In this document: one piece after another, positions 6,343-13,510 of the stretch | Layout: each line of letters begins with the position of its first letter | How positions within the stretch are numbered: position 1 is the first letter of the stretch | Source of the DNA: an uncultured Prevotella sp. | GTDB taxonomy: Bacteria; Bacteroidota; Bacteroidia; Bacteroidales; Bacteroidaceae | Length of the DNA stretch: 16,181 bases | Assembly: GCA_927910885.1 (NCBI GenBank) | Contig: CAKMOD010000083.1 | Location: forward strand, 1-16,181 | Direction of reading: 5' to 3' | Translations under genes and position numbers: made by a program | Notes under the pieces: model-generated | The model's database searches: none | Seen by the model: the letters and a program-made list of their open reading frames with translations, nothing else | Told to the model about the DNA's origin: nothing

Positions 6343-6951
6343 ATGCAACAATACCCTTCTCAACTCTTAGAACGTGCCGTAGAGGCTTTCTCACAGTTGC
6401 CAGGTGTGGGGCGTAAGACCGCTCTGCGCCTTGTTTTGCATCTGCTACGCCAGTCAACTGAAGACGTGGATAGCTTTGCGGATGCTGTCATACGTGTGAA
6501 ACACGATGTGAAGTATTGCAAGGTTTGCCATAACATTTCCGATAATGAGGTTTGTTCTATCTGTTCTGACCCACGCCGAGATGGCTCGGTGGTTTGTGTG
6601 GTAGAGAACATTCAGGACGTCATGGCGATTGAGAATACCCAGCAGTTCCATGGATTGTACCACGTTTTGGGGGGTATCATCTCTCCGATGGACGGTATCG
6701 GACCGCACGACTTAGAGATTGAATCGCTCGTAGAGCGTGTGGAAGAGGGTACGGTGAAGGAAATCATCCTTGCCCTTGCCAGTACGATGGAGGGCGACAC
6801 AACCAACTTTTATATCTCCCGCAAGCTAAAAGACACAGGCGTGAAGCTATCGGTTATCGCACGAGGTATCTCTGTTGGCGACGAACTTGAATATACTGAT
6901 GAGGTGACGTTGGGCAGAAGTATTCTGAACCGAACACCTTTTGAATCTTAA
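6343..6951 (+). CDS. recR: Recombination mediator protein RecR
   Basis: RecR acts with RecO (and RecF) to load RecA on single-stranded DNA gaps during recombinational repair. The 202-residue length is normal. Domains in order: a helix-hairpin-helix (about 13-33, LPGVGRKTALRL), a C4 zinc finger (Cys59, Cys62, Cys71, Cys74 in CKVC...CSIC), and a Toprim domain (about 82-175) with VVCVVEN (Glu88), followed by the C-terminal GDELEYTDEVTLGRSI region. The start MQQYPS is typical of Bacteroidota RecR and gives the full helix before the HhH. It is the first gene of a tight run with the membrane protein (2 bp), glycosyltransferase and acetyltransferase. Confidence 0.97.
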   Translation: MQQYPSQLLERAVEAFSQLPGVGRKTALRLVLHLLRQSTEDVDSFADAVIRVKHDVKYCKVCHNISDNEVCSICSDPRRDGSVVCVVENIQDVMAIENTQQFHGLYHVLGGIISPMDGIGPHDLEIESLVERVEEGTVKEIILALASTMEGDTTNFYISRKLKDTGVKLSVIARGISVGDELEYTDEVTLGRSILNRTPFES

Positions 6952-6953
6952 TC

Positions 6954-7412
6954 ATGACTATGGATAAAACAAGAAAAGTACTTCTTACAGAGCTAATTAG
7001 CTCGTGCATTATTACACTGCTCATCATTGCAGTGTATGAACTTAAGCTGATTTTGCCCGGTGGTTGGGCTGATGCAGAAAGCAGCAACATGGTGACTGTG
7101 CAGTTTCTCATGCAGTTGCTGACCCTCGCTGCCATCCCACTCTCGCTCTTTCTTTTCAAGATCGGCTACGTGCGTTCCGACTTGCATACCGACGAAAGCC
7201 ACGTCAGTCGTAAGCTTCTCTTCTGGGGTAGCGTACGAATGATGATGCTTTGCGTTCCGATGATACTCAACACCTTCTTCTACTATGCTTTCGGAGATAG
7301 CGTAAGTTTCTTCTATCTTGCCGTCATCTTAGCGTTGAGCTTATTCTTCGTCTTCCCCTACAAGAAGCGTTGCGAGCATGAATGTTCTATGGATAATTCA
7401 GAACAAGCATAA
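6954..7412 (+). CDS. Conserved four-helix membrane protein of unknown function
   Basis: This 152-residue protein has four predicted membrane helices: about 10-31 (VLLTELISSCIITLLIIAVY), 47-68 (VTVQFLMQLLTLAAIPLSLFLF), 88-110 (LLFWGSVRMMMLCVPMILNTFF) and 114-134 (DSVSFFYLAVILALSLFFVF). A short polar Cys/His-containing tail (KKRCEHECS) follows. It begins 2 bp after recR, and its TAA is followed at once by the ATG of the glycosyltransferase gene, so it is almost certainly co-transcribed. No domain was recognised. The position suggests a role in the cell envelope, but nothing in the sequence proves this. A second start two codons in (MDKTRK) is possible. Confidence 0.8.
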   Translation: MTMDKTRKVLLTELISSCIITLLIIAVYELKLILPGGWADAESSNMVTVQFLMQLLTLAAIPLSLFLFKIGYVRSDLHTDESHVSRKLLFWGSVRMMMLCVPMILNTFFYYAFGDSVSFFYLAVILALSLFFVFPYKKRCEHECSMDNSEQA

Positions 7413-8615
7413 ATGAAACTGAGCGTTGTCATCGTTAATTATAACGTAAAATATTATCTCCAACAGTGTCTTGAGAGTCTTCAGCGTGCTTTGAAAGGCG
7501 TTGAAGCAGAGGTATTTGTGGTTGACAACCATTCACATGACGGCTCCGTAGCCTATCTTCGCAGCCGTTTCCCTGATGTTCATTTCATTGCCAGTGCGCA
7601 TAACTTAGGCTTTGCGCGTGGCAATAATATTGCGATTCGCCAAAGTAAGGGCGAATATGTCTTGCTGCTCAATCCCGATACAGTTGTGGGCGAGGAGGTT
7701 ATCCATGCTTCTATCGACTTTATGGATAGCCACCCTGCGGCTGGAGGACATGGCGTACAGATGCTTACCCACCTCGGCGAACGAGCCTTAGAAAGCCGTC
7801 GTGGCTTGCCCTCGCCCGTGGTTTCGTTCTATAAGATGATAGGACTTTGCAAGCACTTCCCACAGAGCGACCGCTTTGCACATTATTATATGGGCAGCCT
7901 GCCGTGGGATGTTCCGGGCAAGATTGAGGTAATCAGCGGAGCTTACTGCTTCCTGCGCAAGTCTGCCTTAGACAAGGTAGGACTCTTAGACGAGGATTTC
8001 TTTATGTATGGCGAGGATGTCGATCTCAGCTATCGACTGCTGAAAGGCGGCTTCGAGAACTGGTATCTCCCCGTGCGCATCCTGCATTACAAGGGCGAGA
8101 GTACACAGAAGTCGAGCTTCCGATATGTTCACGTCTTCTATGATGCCATGCTCATCTTCTTCCGCAAGCATTATGGCGGTATGAACGCATTGTGGCGACT
8201 ACCGATTAAGACGGCTATCTACGTGAAAGCCTTTGGCTCACTGATAGGTACTACCATTCGAGCAACGAGAAAGAAATTGGGATTTCGTACTTCAATAGCT
8301 AAATCATTCCCACATTATATATTTGTTGCGGGCGAAGACGTAATGGGAAAGTGTCAACGTCTGGCAACGGATAACGCCTTAGTGGCAGAGTATCGGGTCG
8401 CAGACAAAGATAACTTGAAGCGCACACATTCCGACCTGCTCAAGGAGTTTGGAGGCAAGAACAGACCTTACTGCATCGTCTATGACACCGACTTATTCAG
8501 CTATCAAGACATCCTGAATGTCTTTGCAGAACAGCCACAGCAGAATATTCACATTGGTTTCTATCATAGAAAGGAGAACAGAATCGTCACCATGATGGAA
8601 GTTATAGGAGATTAA
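7413..8615 (+). CDS. GT2-family glycosyltransferase (rhamnosyltransferase-like)
   Basis: This is a 400-residue cytoplasmic or membrane-associated GT-A fold enzyme that transfers a sugar from a nucleotide-sugar donor, probably to a surface polysaccharide or lipid-linked acceptor. It shows LSVVIVNYN (3-11), VVDNHSHDGS (36-45), NLGFARGNN (64-72), LLNPDT (85-90, a variant of the DxD metal site), ISGAYCFLRK (174-183) and FFMYGEDVDLSYRL (196-209) with the catalytic-region ED. This set is typical of WbbL/RfbF-like GT2 enzymes. Residues from about 300 on (HYIFVAGEDV...) are an extra C-terminal domain of about 100 residues without a recognised family. The donor and acceptor cannot be read from sequence. 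The GNAT gene follows after 3 bp. Confidence 0.88.
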   Translation: MKLSVVIVNYNVKYYLQQCLESLQRALKGVEAEVFVVDNHSHDGSVAYLRSRFPDVHFIASAHNLGFARGNNIAIRQSKGEYVLLLNPDTVVGEEVIHASIDFMDSHPAAGGHGVQMLTHLGERALESRRGLPSPVVSFYKMIGLCKHFPQSDRFAHYYMGSLPWDVPGKIEVISGAYCFLRKSALDKVGLLDEDFFMYGEDVDLSYRLLKGGFENWYLPVRILHYKGESTQKSSFRYVHVFYDAMLIFFRKHYGGMNALWRLPIKTAIYVKAFGSLIGTTIRATRKKLGFRTSIAKSFPHYIFVAGEDVMGKCQRLATDNALVAEYRVADKDNLKRTHSDLLKEFGGKNRPYCIVYDTDLFSYQDILNVFAEQPQQNIHIGFYHRKENRIVTMMEVIGD

Positions 8616-8618
8616 AGC

Positions 8619-9137
8619 ATGGAAAAGAAACAGCACGTGAGGGTTAGACTAAGAGCGATGGAGCCGGAAGATCTCGATATGCTCTATCACATTGAGAACG
8701 ACCGCAGCCTATGGAACATCAGTGCAACAAACGTTCCTTACAGCCGTTATGCCCTACATAACTACATTGCTGACGCGAAAAACGATATCTATATCGACGG
8801 ACAACTGCGCATGATGATTGAAAACCATGAGCAGGAACTTGTCGGAGTGATAGACCTTGTCAACTTCGACCCAAAGCATCAGCGGGCGGAAATGGGTATT
8901 ATCATCATGAAACCATTTCGCCAACAAGGCTATGCCCACGCCGCTATCTCAGCCCTAATCGACTATACACGCGACGGCCTACACCTCAAACAAATCTACG
9001 CAGTGGTAGACGTTGATAACGAGGTGTCGCTCCACTGTCTTACCTCCTTCGGTTTTACCAATGGCAGCATACTAAAAGAGTGGCTTTATTGTGACGGAAA
9101 ATACAAAGATGCAAGGATAATGCAACTTTTTATATAA
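8619..9137 (+). CDS. GNAT-family N-acetyltransferase
   Basis: This is a 172-residue acetyltransferase of the RimL/SpeG-like group, which transfers acetyl from acetyl-CoA to an amine. It opens with VRLRAMEPEDLDMLYHIEND (8-27), the usual first strand and helix. It has the central strands LVGVIDLVNFD (74-84) and AEMGIIIMKPF (90-100), then the acetyl-CoA pyrophosphate loop RQQGYA (101-106), and the late motif VDVDNEVSLHCLTSFGF (130-146) with Asn134. The substrate is unknown: ribosomal protein, polyamine or an amino sugar are all possible. It is the last gene of the recR run. No hairpin follows, and the tRNA-Asp promoter starts only 15 bp downstream. Confidence 0.88.
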   Translation: MEKKQHVRVRLRAMEPEDLDMLYHIENDRSLWNISATNVPYSRYALHNYIADAKNDIYIDGQLRMMIENHEQELVGVIDLVNFDPKHQRAEMGIIIMKPFRQQGYAHAAISALIDYTRDGLHLKQIYAVVDVDNEVSLHCLTSFGFTNGSILKEWLYCDGKYKDARIMQLFI

Positions 9138-9151
9138 AAGAATAAATTAAT

Positions 9152-9183
9152 TTTGGTAGAATAGATTTTTATTGTTACCTTTG
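9152..9183 (+). promoter_or_regulatory. Promoter of tRNA-Asp
   Basis: TTTG (9152-9155), a 20-bp spacer and TACCTTTG (9176-9183) match the Bacteroidota promoter form exactly. Transcription would start near 9190, about 33 nt before the mature tRNA. Confidence 0.8.
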
Positions 9184-9222
9184 CACACGCAAAACAGAAA
9201 AAGGGTTTAAAACATCCATTTT

Positions 9223-9296
9223 GGTGCGTTAGTTCAGTTGGTTAGAATGCCTGCCTGTCACGCAGGAGGTCACGAGTTCGAGTCTCGTACGCACCG
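9223..9296 (+). tRNA. tRNA-Asp (anticodon GTC)
   Basis: This is a 74-nt cloverleaf. The acceptor GGTGCGT (9223-9229) pairs with ACGCACC (9289-9295), with discriminator G at 9296. The anticodon stem CCTGC/GCAGG encloses CTGTCAC with anticodon GTC, and the T arm contains GAGTTCGAGTCTC. CCA is not encoded and must be added afterwards. Confidence 0.97.
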
Positions 9297-9299
9297 CTG

Positions 9300-9330
9300 A
9301 AACCTTGGCTTCCCGCCAAGGTTTTTTGTT
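9300..9330 (+). terminator. Terminator of tRNA-Asp
   Basis: AAACCTTGGC (9300-9309) pairs with GCCAAGGTTT (9315-9324) over 10 bp around TTCCC, followed by a T-rich tract (TTTGTTTTTG). It starts 3 bases after the tRNA end. Confidence 0.9.
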
Positions 9331-9429
9331 TTTGATAGGTTAACAATGCAGACAAGAGAACCGTTGCTTGTGAAAGGGAGACAGAGTAACAGATGAACAT
9401 ATATTTATCGAAGAACAAGTGGTCGAGGA

Positions 9430-9524
9430 ATCACGTAGACGAGGGAACAAGATAATTGTAAAAGACAAAGTAACATAAGAACTTTTTAGAGAACAAGTTA
9501 ACGAGTAGATAAGTTAACAAGTAA
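9430..9524. repeat. Octamer-period repeat array A
   Basis: Units of 8 bp abut exactly: ACAAGTTA (9493-9500), ACGAGTAG (9501-9508), ATAAGTTA (9509-9516) and ACAAGTAA (9517-9524). Weaker units precede them (ACGAGGGA, ACAAGATA near 9439-9454), joined by AAAGACAAAGTAACATAAG, a degenerate form of the module seen at 13199 and 16091. Confidence 0.75.
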
Positions 9525-9872
9525 ATCTTTTACATATCTTCTTATTCCGTTATCAACTCAAAATACCATTAGGCTCTCCTTTCGTTTACGTCTCCTCCGT
9601 CTGTAACCATTGGCTAAAAACGTTGAGGGAAATATTCTGTGCGTTCCATGACCTTTAGGTCTCTGAGCATTTTCGTTCATCTAAAAAGAATCTGTAAAGC
9701 TGTGCTTTCCGTCTATCTGTGCTTTCTGTGAGAAAATGCTTTTACCCAAACGACACAAAATATTTTTACAAACCAATAGGAAATTAACCTAAGAAAATCG
9801 CTAAAAATGAGCCTTCTTAATCCTCCTTATAATTACCTTATAATCACCTACTTGCAAAGTCATATAACAAAA
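9525..9872. other. Intergenic stretch with degenerate repeat modules
   Basis: No gene is supported. It contains ATATTCTGTGC (9632-9642), TTTAGGTCTCTG (9654-9665) and TCTGTGAGAAAATG (9725-9738). The same three elements occur in the same order at 13273-13351, so this is another dispersed repeat. The remaining sequence is AT-rich and unexplained. Confidence 0.55.
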
Positions 9873-9982
9873 GGTGCTTACTTGGACTTCAAAAGGGCAT
9901 CTTTTGCAAGCTAATTAGGCATCTTTTGCAAGCTAATTAAGCGTCTTTTAGATGCTAAAAGGGCATATATAATTTTCAAAAC
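9873..9982. repeat. 22-bp tandem repeat array 2
   Basis: Five abutting 22-bp units start at 9873, 9895, 9917, 9939 and 9961. Unit 1 begins GGTGCTTACTTGG. Units 2 and 3 share GGCATCTTTTGCAAGCTAAT and differ only in the first base. Unit 4 begins AAGCGTCTTTTAG and unit 5 GGGCATATATAAT. It is the same family as 4139-4270, and in both places AGTTTACAA follows shortly after (4281 and 9994). Confidence 0.87.
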
Positions 9983-9998
9983 ACACAAAAAAAAGTTT

Positions 9999-10095
9999 AC
10001 AAGTTGACAAGTAAACTTGCAAACTTGTAAACTAATAAACTAATAAGCGCATATACCTTGTAAACTTGTTTACTCGTAAACTCATTCACTTGTAA
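9999..10095. repeat. Octamer-period repeat array B, running into a gene end
   Basis: ACAAGTTG (9999), ACAAGTAA (10007), ACTTGCAA (10015), ACTTGTAA (10023), ACTAATAA (10031) and ACTAATAA (10039) abut. After a short break ACTTGTTT (10064), ACTCGTAA (10072), ACTCATTC (10080) and ACTTGTAA (10088) follow. The last two units cover the stop codon and final residues of the M6 peptidase gene, so its C-terminal end partly derives from the repeat. Confidence 0.8.
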
Positions 10096-11878
10096 CTTTG
10101 CTTACTTTCCCATTACGGTCCTTCACTATCACTACCTGCTTGTGAGCTTTCTGCTCGTTCGTAGTTCTTACACCAGAGAGGGTATAGGTCTCAGCTGGCT
10201 GCTCGTGGTCGGTAGAGAGGGTATTGATGCCCGTTGCTGCCTTTAATGGCGTATAGCTAAAGGAGATTGTATTGTCATTATTCCGAACAATCTGCTTGAC
10301 TCCTGCCTGAGGACTGACGTTATAATTCGTATAGAAACTCAGACGAGGGTCGGTAGACTTCGTTAAGCTATTGTTCAATCCTGTTGGGAATGGGTCGCTG
10401 CTCTGTGTGTCATTGTCGAGTCGAGCATCGGCAGGAACAATCGTGAAGCGTGGATGACGTTGCACCGAAGCAGCATTCACGTTGTTCATCATCCATGAAT
10501 AAGCATCGAAGTCAACGTGGAAAACCATCAGTCCGTGTCCTGGCAACTCAGTATCCCAGCGGTAAGGCGTACGATTTTCAAAGATGTAATATTCATCCTT
10601 CGTGTCAGGATTATAGAGGAAGTAGGCATCGCCACTCTCAGCAAGTCCCTTCATATTCTTCACCTCAACAGCCTCATCGCCAAGTGTGATAGGCTTCAAC
10701 CAACCCATATACGCCTTCTCGTAGGCATCATAGCCAGCTGGCACCGTACCGATTCCCGTACCGCCGTATGCGTTTATCAGACTCTCTGGACCGCCGTTAT
10801 AACTGCCCGCACACATCAAGTCGTATCGCCCTGAACCAACGTTGTTACCGCCACGAGTATCATAAAAGTCGGGTAATCCAAGACAATGCGAGAACTCGTG
10901 GCAGATGGTGCCGATACCAGAATAGAATACACGCTCCTTGCCATTGAGCTGCGCACGGATAATTTCATTGCTACAAGCGTAGGTATTTATCGTTTGTCCG
11001 TTGAAAGTCAATGCGTCAAGTCCTGCATCTGTGAGCGAATACTTATGTGGCCAGATAGTGCTTGACTCACCACCAGTCGCCTCGCCCTCGCCAGCATAGA
11101 TGACATAAACCTGCTCTACCTCGCCATCATTGTCCCAGTCGTACTTGCTGAAGTCTACCTGACCTTTGATAGCATTGCAGGCGTCGATAATCATCTGTGG
11201 CGCATTCGCATCATTCTGATTACCTGTTCGCTCACCATAAAACTTATAAGGATGCTTGAGCTTTATGGGTCCTACGACATCGAAAGTGAGGTCGAACTTA
11301 CCGTTACTCTGATCGAGGAAGTAGTCGTGAACACTACCAATAGCCCCATTGTTATTGGTATATCCCACCTTGTTGAGCATATCCTCATAGAGCGTCTTGA
11401 CATCATTCGCACGTGGTCGGAGTGTCAACACATTCTTCGGATCTTTGAAAGACATATCCTCAAACTCAACCAAGATAACAAGACCTTTCTTCTTACCTTC
11501 CCAAGTCATTCCTAACCCCTGTCCAAAAGGCTTAGAACTAAGGTGTATCTCCTTCTGTCTTTGTAGTTTTCTTACCTGCTGAAGGGCAGCCGCAACGAGT
11601 TCCTCTCTATCTTTGCGCAATCCCTTCTCATGTGCCAACACCGATGATGCCACTAACTGATTGTCCTCAATGCAGGCATAATAGTAACTACCATCATGCG
11701 GCAACACGGGTATGCCATCTTCCGTCAGCGCATAATTAAAATGCTCGTCGCCGACGGTCATAACCTTCAGGATTGTTCCGTCCGCTTGCTTAAAGCTGCG
11801 CCACATCCGCATGGCAGGGATAGCAAATGATGATGTTGCCAACAGTGCGCTGGCTAAGAGAGTTATAATTTTCTTCAT
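10082..11878 (-). CDS. Secreted M6-family zinc metalloprotease
   Basis: This is a 598-residue exported protease related to immune inhibitor A peptidases, which degrade host or competitor proteins. Residues 1-19 are a signal peptide (MKKIITLLASALLATSSFA). Residues about 20-115 look like a propeptide. The catalytic domain runs from about 130 to 400 and carries HEFSHCLGLPD (327-337). His327 and His331 bind zinc, Glu328 is the general base, and Asp337 is the third-ligand position of the HExxHxxGxxD motif. ENRTPYRWDTELPGHGLMVFHVD (434-456) is also typical of M6. The C-terminal YTLSGVR...VVIVKDRNGKV resembles the short 'Y.LsG.rv...GiyivnGkKv' tails of secreted Prevotella proteins, possibly a type IX sorting signal. 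It is a single gene with its own promoter. Three cysteine residues lie near the active site (C302, C326, C332). Confidence 0.92.
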   Translation of the reverse strand: MKKIITLLASALLATSSFAIPAMRMWRSFKQADGTILKVMTVGDEHFNYALTEDGIPVLPHDGSYYYACIEDNQLVASSVLAHEKGLRKDREELVAAALQQVRKLQRQKEIHLSSKPFGQGLGMTWEGKKKGLVILVEFEDMSFKDPKNVLTLRPRANDVKTLYEDMLNKVGYTNNNGAIGSVHDYFLDQSNGKFDLTFDVVGPIKLKHPYKFYGERTGNQNDANAPQMIIDACNAIKGQVDFSKYDWDNDGEVEQVYVIYAGEGEATGGESSTIWPHKYSLTDAGLDALTFNGQTINTYACSNEIIRAQLNGKERVFYSGIGTICHEFSHCLGLPDFYDTRGGNNVGSGRYDLMCAGSYNGGPESLINAYGGTGIGTVPAGYDAYEKAYMGWLKPITLGDEAVEVKNMKGLAESGDAYFLYNPDTKDEYYIFENRTPYRWDTELPGHGLMVFHVDFDAYSWMMNNVNAASVQRHPRFTIVPADARLDNDTQSSDPFPTGLNNSLTKSTDPRLSFYTNYNVSPQAGVKQIVRNNDNTISFSYTPLKAATGINTLSTDHEQPAETYTLSGVRTTNEQKAHKQVVIVKDRNGKVSKVTSE

Positions 11879-11944
11879 ACAACTGCTTTTAATGATGATT
11901 CATTTGGTTTTTATTGGTACGAAATTATCTTTTGAAAGATGATG

Positions 11945-11977
11945 CAAAGATAAGGAAAAAAATAAAAGGTAAGCAAA
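11945..11977 (-). promoter_or_regulatory. Promoter of the M6 protease gene
   Basis: Read on the minus strand, TTTG (11977-11974), a 21-bp spacer and TATCTTTG (11952-11945) fit the Bacteroidota form. Transcription would start near 11938, giving a leader of about 60 nt before the ATG at 11878. Confidence 0.7.
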
Positions 11978-11998
11978 TAAAACGATAAAAATTAGTTG

Positions 11999-12240
11999 AC
12001 GAGTAAACAAGAGAATGTTTTGTAATTCAGAATTCACAATTCATGAATCATATTCATAATCATAATTATGATTACTAAGTAACCCTCAATGTTCAAAGTT
12101 AATAGCTAAATGGTTCTAATCATAAAGTTCAAAGTTCAAACCTCAAAGTTCAAGGATAGGAAGTTCAAACCTCAATGTTCAAAGATTAAGGTTAACCTTC
12201 TGTTTTAATTATCCACTGTCTAAATAGCCCCTTTTCCATG
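11999..12240. repeat. Intergenic stretch with short direct repeats
   Basis: It starts with two octamer units (ACGAGTAA 11999, ACAAGAGA 12007). Then ATTCA-type repeats lie at about 12028-12070, and two 22-bp copies beginning AAGTTCAAACCTCAA lie at 12132 and 12161. A third partial copy, CTCAATGTTCAAAG, is at about 12085. No gene is supported. Confidence 0.65.
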
Positions 12241-12258
12241 AAAAAACAACGAATAAGG

Positions 12259-12289
12259 TTGACAGACTCGGAAATAATTAATACCTTTG
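12259..12289 (+). promoter_or_regulatory. Promoter of the rubrerythrin gene
   Basis: TTG (12259-12261), 20 bp and TACCTTTG (12282-12289) match the Bacteroidota promoter form. The start near 12296 gives a long leader of about 135 nt before the ATG at 12431. Confidence 0.75.
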
Positions 12290-12327
12290 CACTCAGAAAG
12301 ATTGTAAATATTACAGAACACAAACAC

Positions 12328-12377
12328 AGCATTTATCCTACTGGTTATCAGTGGGTATAAAGACGTAACCGTCTATA
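12328..12377 (+). promoter_or_regulatory. Two small hairpins in the rubrerythrin leader
   Basis: CCTACTG pairs with CAGTGGG around GTTAT (about 12337-12355, one G-U pair), and AGACG pairs with CGTCT around TAAC (about 12360-12373). They lie in the long leader and could affect mRNA stability or translation. No known riboswitch was recognised. Confidence 0.3.
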
Positions 12378-12430
12378 AATAGCATACATTTTATTATAAT
12401 ATAAGAACATTATACAAATACAAGAACATT

Positions 12431-13084
12431 ATGAAAAAGAAATTTGTTTGCACCGTTTGTGGTTATATCCACGAAGGAACAGAGGCACCAGAAGAGTGCC
12501 CAGTATGCCACGTTAAGGCAGAGAAGTTTAAGGAGTTCAACCCAGCTGCATTGAAGGGTACTAAGACAGAGCAGAACCTCAAGGATGCTTTCGCAGGTGA
12601 GAGCCAGGCACATACTAAGTATCTCTACTATGCTTCAAAGGCTAAGAAGGACGGCTTTGAGCAGATTGCAGGCTTCTTCGAGGAGACAGCACGCAACGAG
12701 AAGGAGCACGCTAAGATCTGGTTCAAGTTCCTCCATGAGGGTGATATCCCTACAACTACTCAGAACCTCGCTGACGCAGCTGCTGGTGAAAACTACGAGT
12801 GGACTGATATGTACGAGCAGATGGCAAAGGACGCTATCGAAGAGGGCTTCCCAGAGTTGGCTGTTAAGTTCCGCAAGGTGGGTCAGATTGAGAAGCACCA
12901 CGAGGAGCGTTATCGCAAGCTCTTGAAGAATATCGAGGACAGCGTGGTATTCTCTCGCGATGGCGACTGCATCTGGCAGTGCCGCAACTGTGGTCACATC
13001 GTTATCGGCAAGAAGGCTCCAGCCGTTTGCCCTGTATGTAACCACCCACAGAGCTTCTTCCAGGTTGAGGAGTCAAACTATTAA
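12431..13084 (+). CDS. Rubrerythrin with rubredoxin-like domains at both ends
   Basis: This is a cytoplasmic non-heme iron peroxidase that reduces hydrogen peroxide to water and protects anaerobes from oxidative stress. In its 217 residues there are three domains. The first is an N-terminal rubredoxin-like domain (Cys7, Cys10, Cys23, Cys26 in CTVCGY...CPVC). The second is a ferritin-like four-helix domain (about 45-170) with Glu57, Glu90, His93, Glu120, Glu123, Glu154 and His157 as the diiron ligand set. The third is a C-terminal rubredoxin-like domain (Cys184, Cys187, Cys200, Cys203). Classical rubrerythrins are about 191 residues with only the C-terminal rubredoxin; this one has an extra domain in front. 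It is a single gene with a strong promoter and a strong terminator, and its codon use looks like that of a highly expressed gene. Confidence 0.95.
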   Translation: MKKKFVCTVCGYIHEGTEAPEECPVCHVKAEKFKEFNPAALKGTKTEQNLKDAFAGESQAHTKYLYYASKAKKDGFEQIAGFFEETARNEKEHAKIWFKFLHEGDIPTTTQNLADAAAGENYEWTDMYEQMAKDAIEEGFPELAVKFRKVGQIEKHHEERYRKLLKNIEDSVVFSRDGDCIWQCRNCGHIVIGKKAPAVCPVCNHPQSFFQVEESNY

Positions 13085-13120
13085 ATCAACGCAATAATAA
13101 TTCCATAGCGTTAGTCACAC

Positions 13121-13155
13121 AGTGCCAAGATCGAAAGGTCTTGGCACTTTTTTTT
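13121..13155 (+). terminator. Terminator of the rubrerythrin gene
   Basis: AGTGCCAAGATC (13121-13132) pairs with GGTCTTGGCACT (13137-13148) over 12 bp with one G-U pair and a GAAA tetraloop, followed by seven T. It begins 37 bp after the stop codon and is a textbook intrinsic terminator. Confidence 0.95.
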
Positions 13156-13160
13156 AGTAG

Positions 13161-13254
13161 ATAAAGTTGACGAGTGAACAAGTTAGACGAGGTCAACAAG
13201 TTGCTTGTAATAAAAGACAGAGTAACATAGTAAGTGAACAAGTTACTTGTAATA
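13161..13254. repeat. Octamer-period array D with TTGCTTGTAATAAAAGACA module
   Basis: Units such as ACGAGTGA (13170) and ACAAGTTA (13178) lead to ACAAGTTG at 13196, then TTGCTTGTAATAAAAGACA (13201-13219) and GAGTAACATAG. A second start, GTGAACAAGTTACTTGTAAT, follows at 13234. ACAAGTTACTTGT is a dyad. Confidence 0.75.
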
Positions 13255-13271
13255 CTTTTCATACTATTTTT

Positions 13272-13465
13272 TATATTCTGTGCTATCAATAACCGTTAGG
13301 TTTCTGTGTGTCCTATAGACTCTGTTTATCAGTGTCATCTGTGAGAAAATGTTACCACCACATTGTTCTTATGTTACTCTGTCTACCATCACAAGCAGCT
13401 TGTTAACCTGTCAACTTACTATGTTACTCTGTCTACCATCACAAGCAAGTCGTTCACTTGTCTAC
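13272..13465. repeat. Inverted copies of the composite repeat (array E)
   Basis: ATGTTACTCTGTCTACCATC occurs at 13371 and again at 13421. Each copy continues ACAAGCA, giving a 27-bp direct repeat at 50-bp spacing. Read on the minus strand each copy resembles the module at 13201-13229, and the sequence between them has octamer-like units (CTTGTTAA, CCTGTCAA). D and E therefore lie in opposite orientation. The part at 13273-13351 repeats elements of 9632-9738. Confidence 0.75.
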
Positions 13466-13510
13466 TCATCACTCATGTCTAAACAAAGGAATATATATTT
13501 ATATAATTCG

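Noticed and set aside
6275..6373. Small reading frame (MKKEDYKCNPPFDY...) overlapping the recR start
   Set aside because: It overlaps recR in another frame, with no sign of conservation or a start signal.
10517..10834. 105-residue plus-strand reading frame inside the M6 protease gene
   Set aside because: It is antisense to a conserved protease domain and shows no family features.
12635..13045. 136-residue minus-strand reading frame opposite the rubrerythrin gene
   Set aside because: It is a shadow of strongly biased codon use in a clear rubrerythrin gene; it has no recognisable domain.
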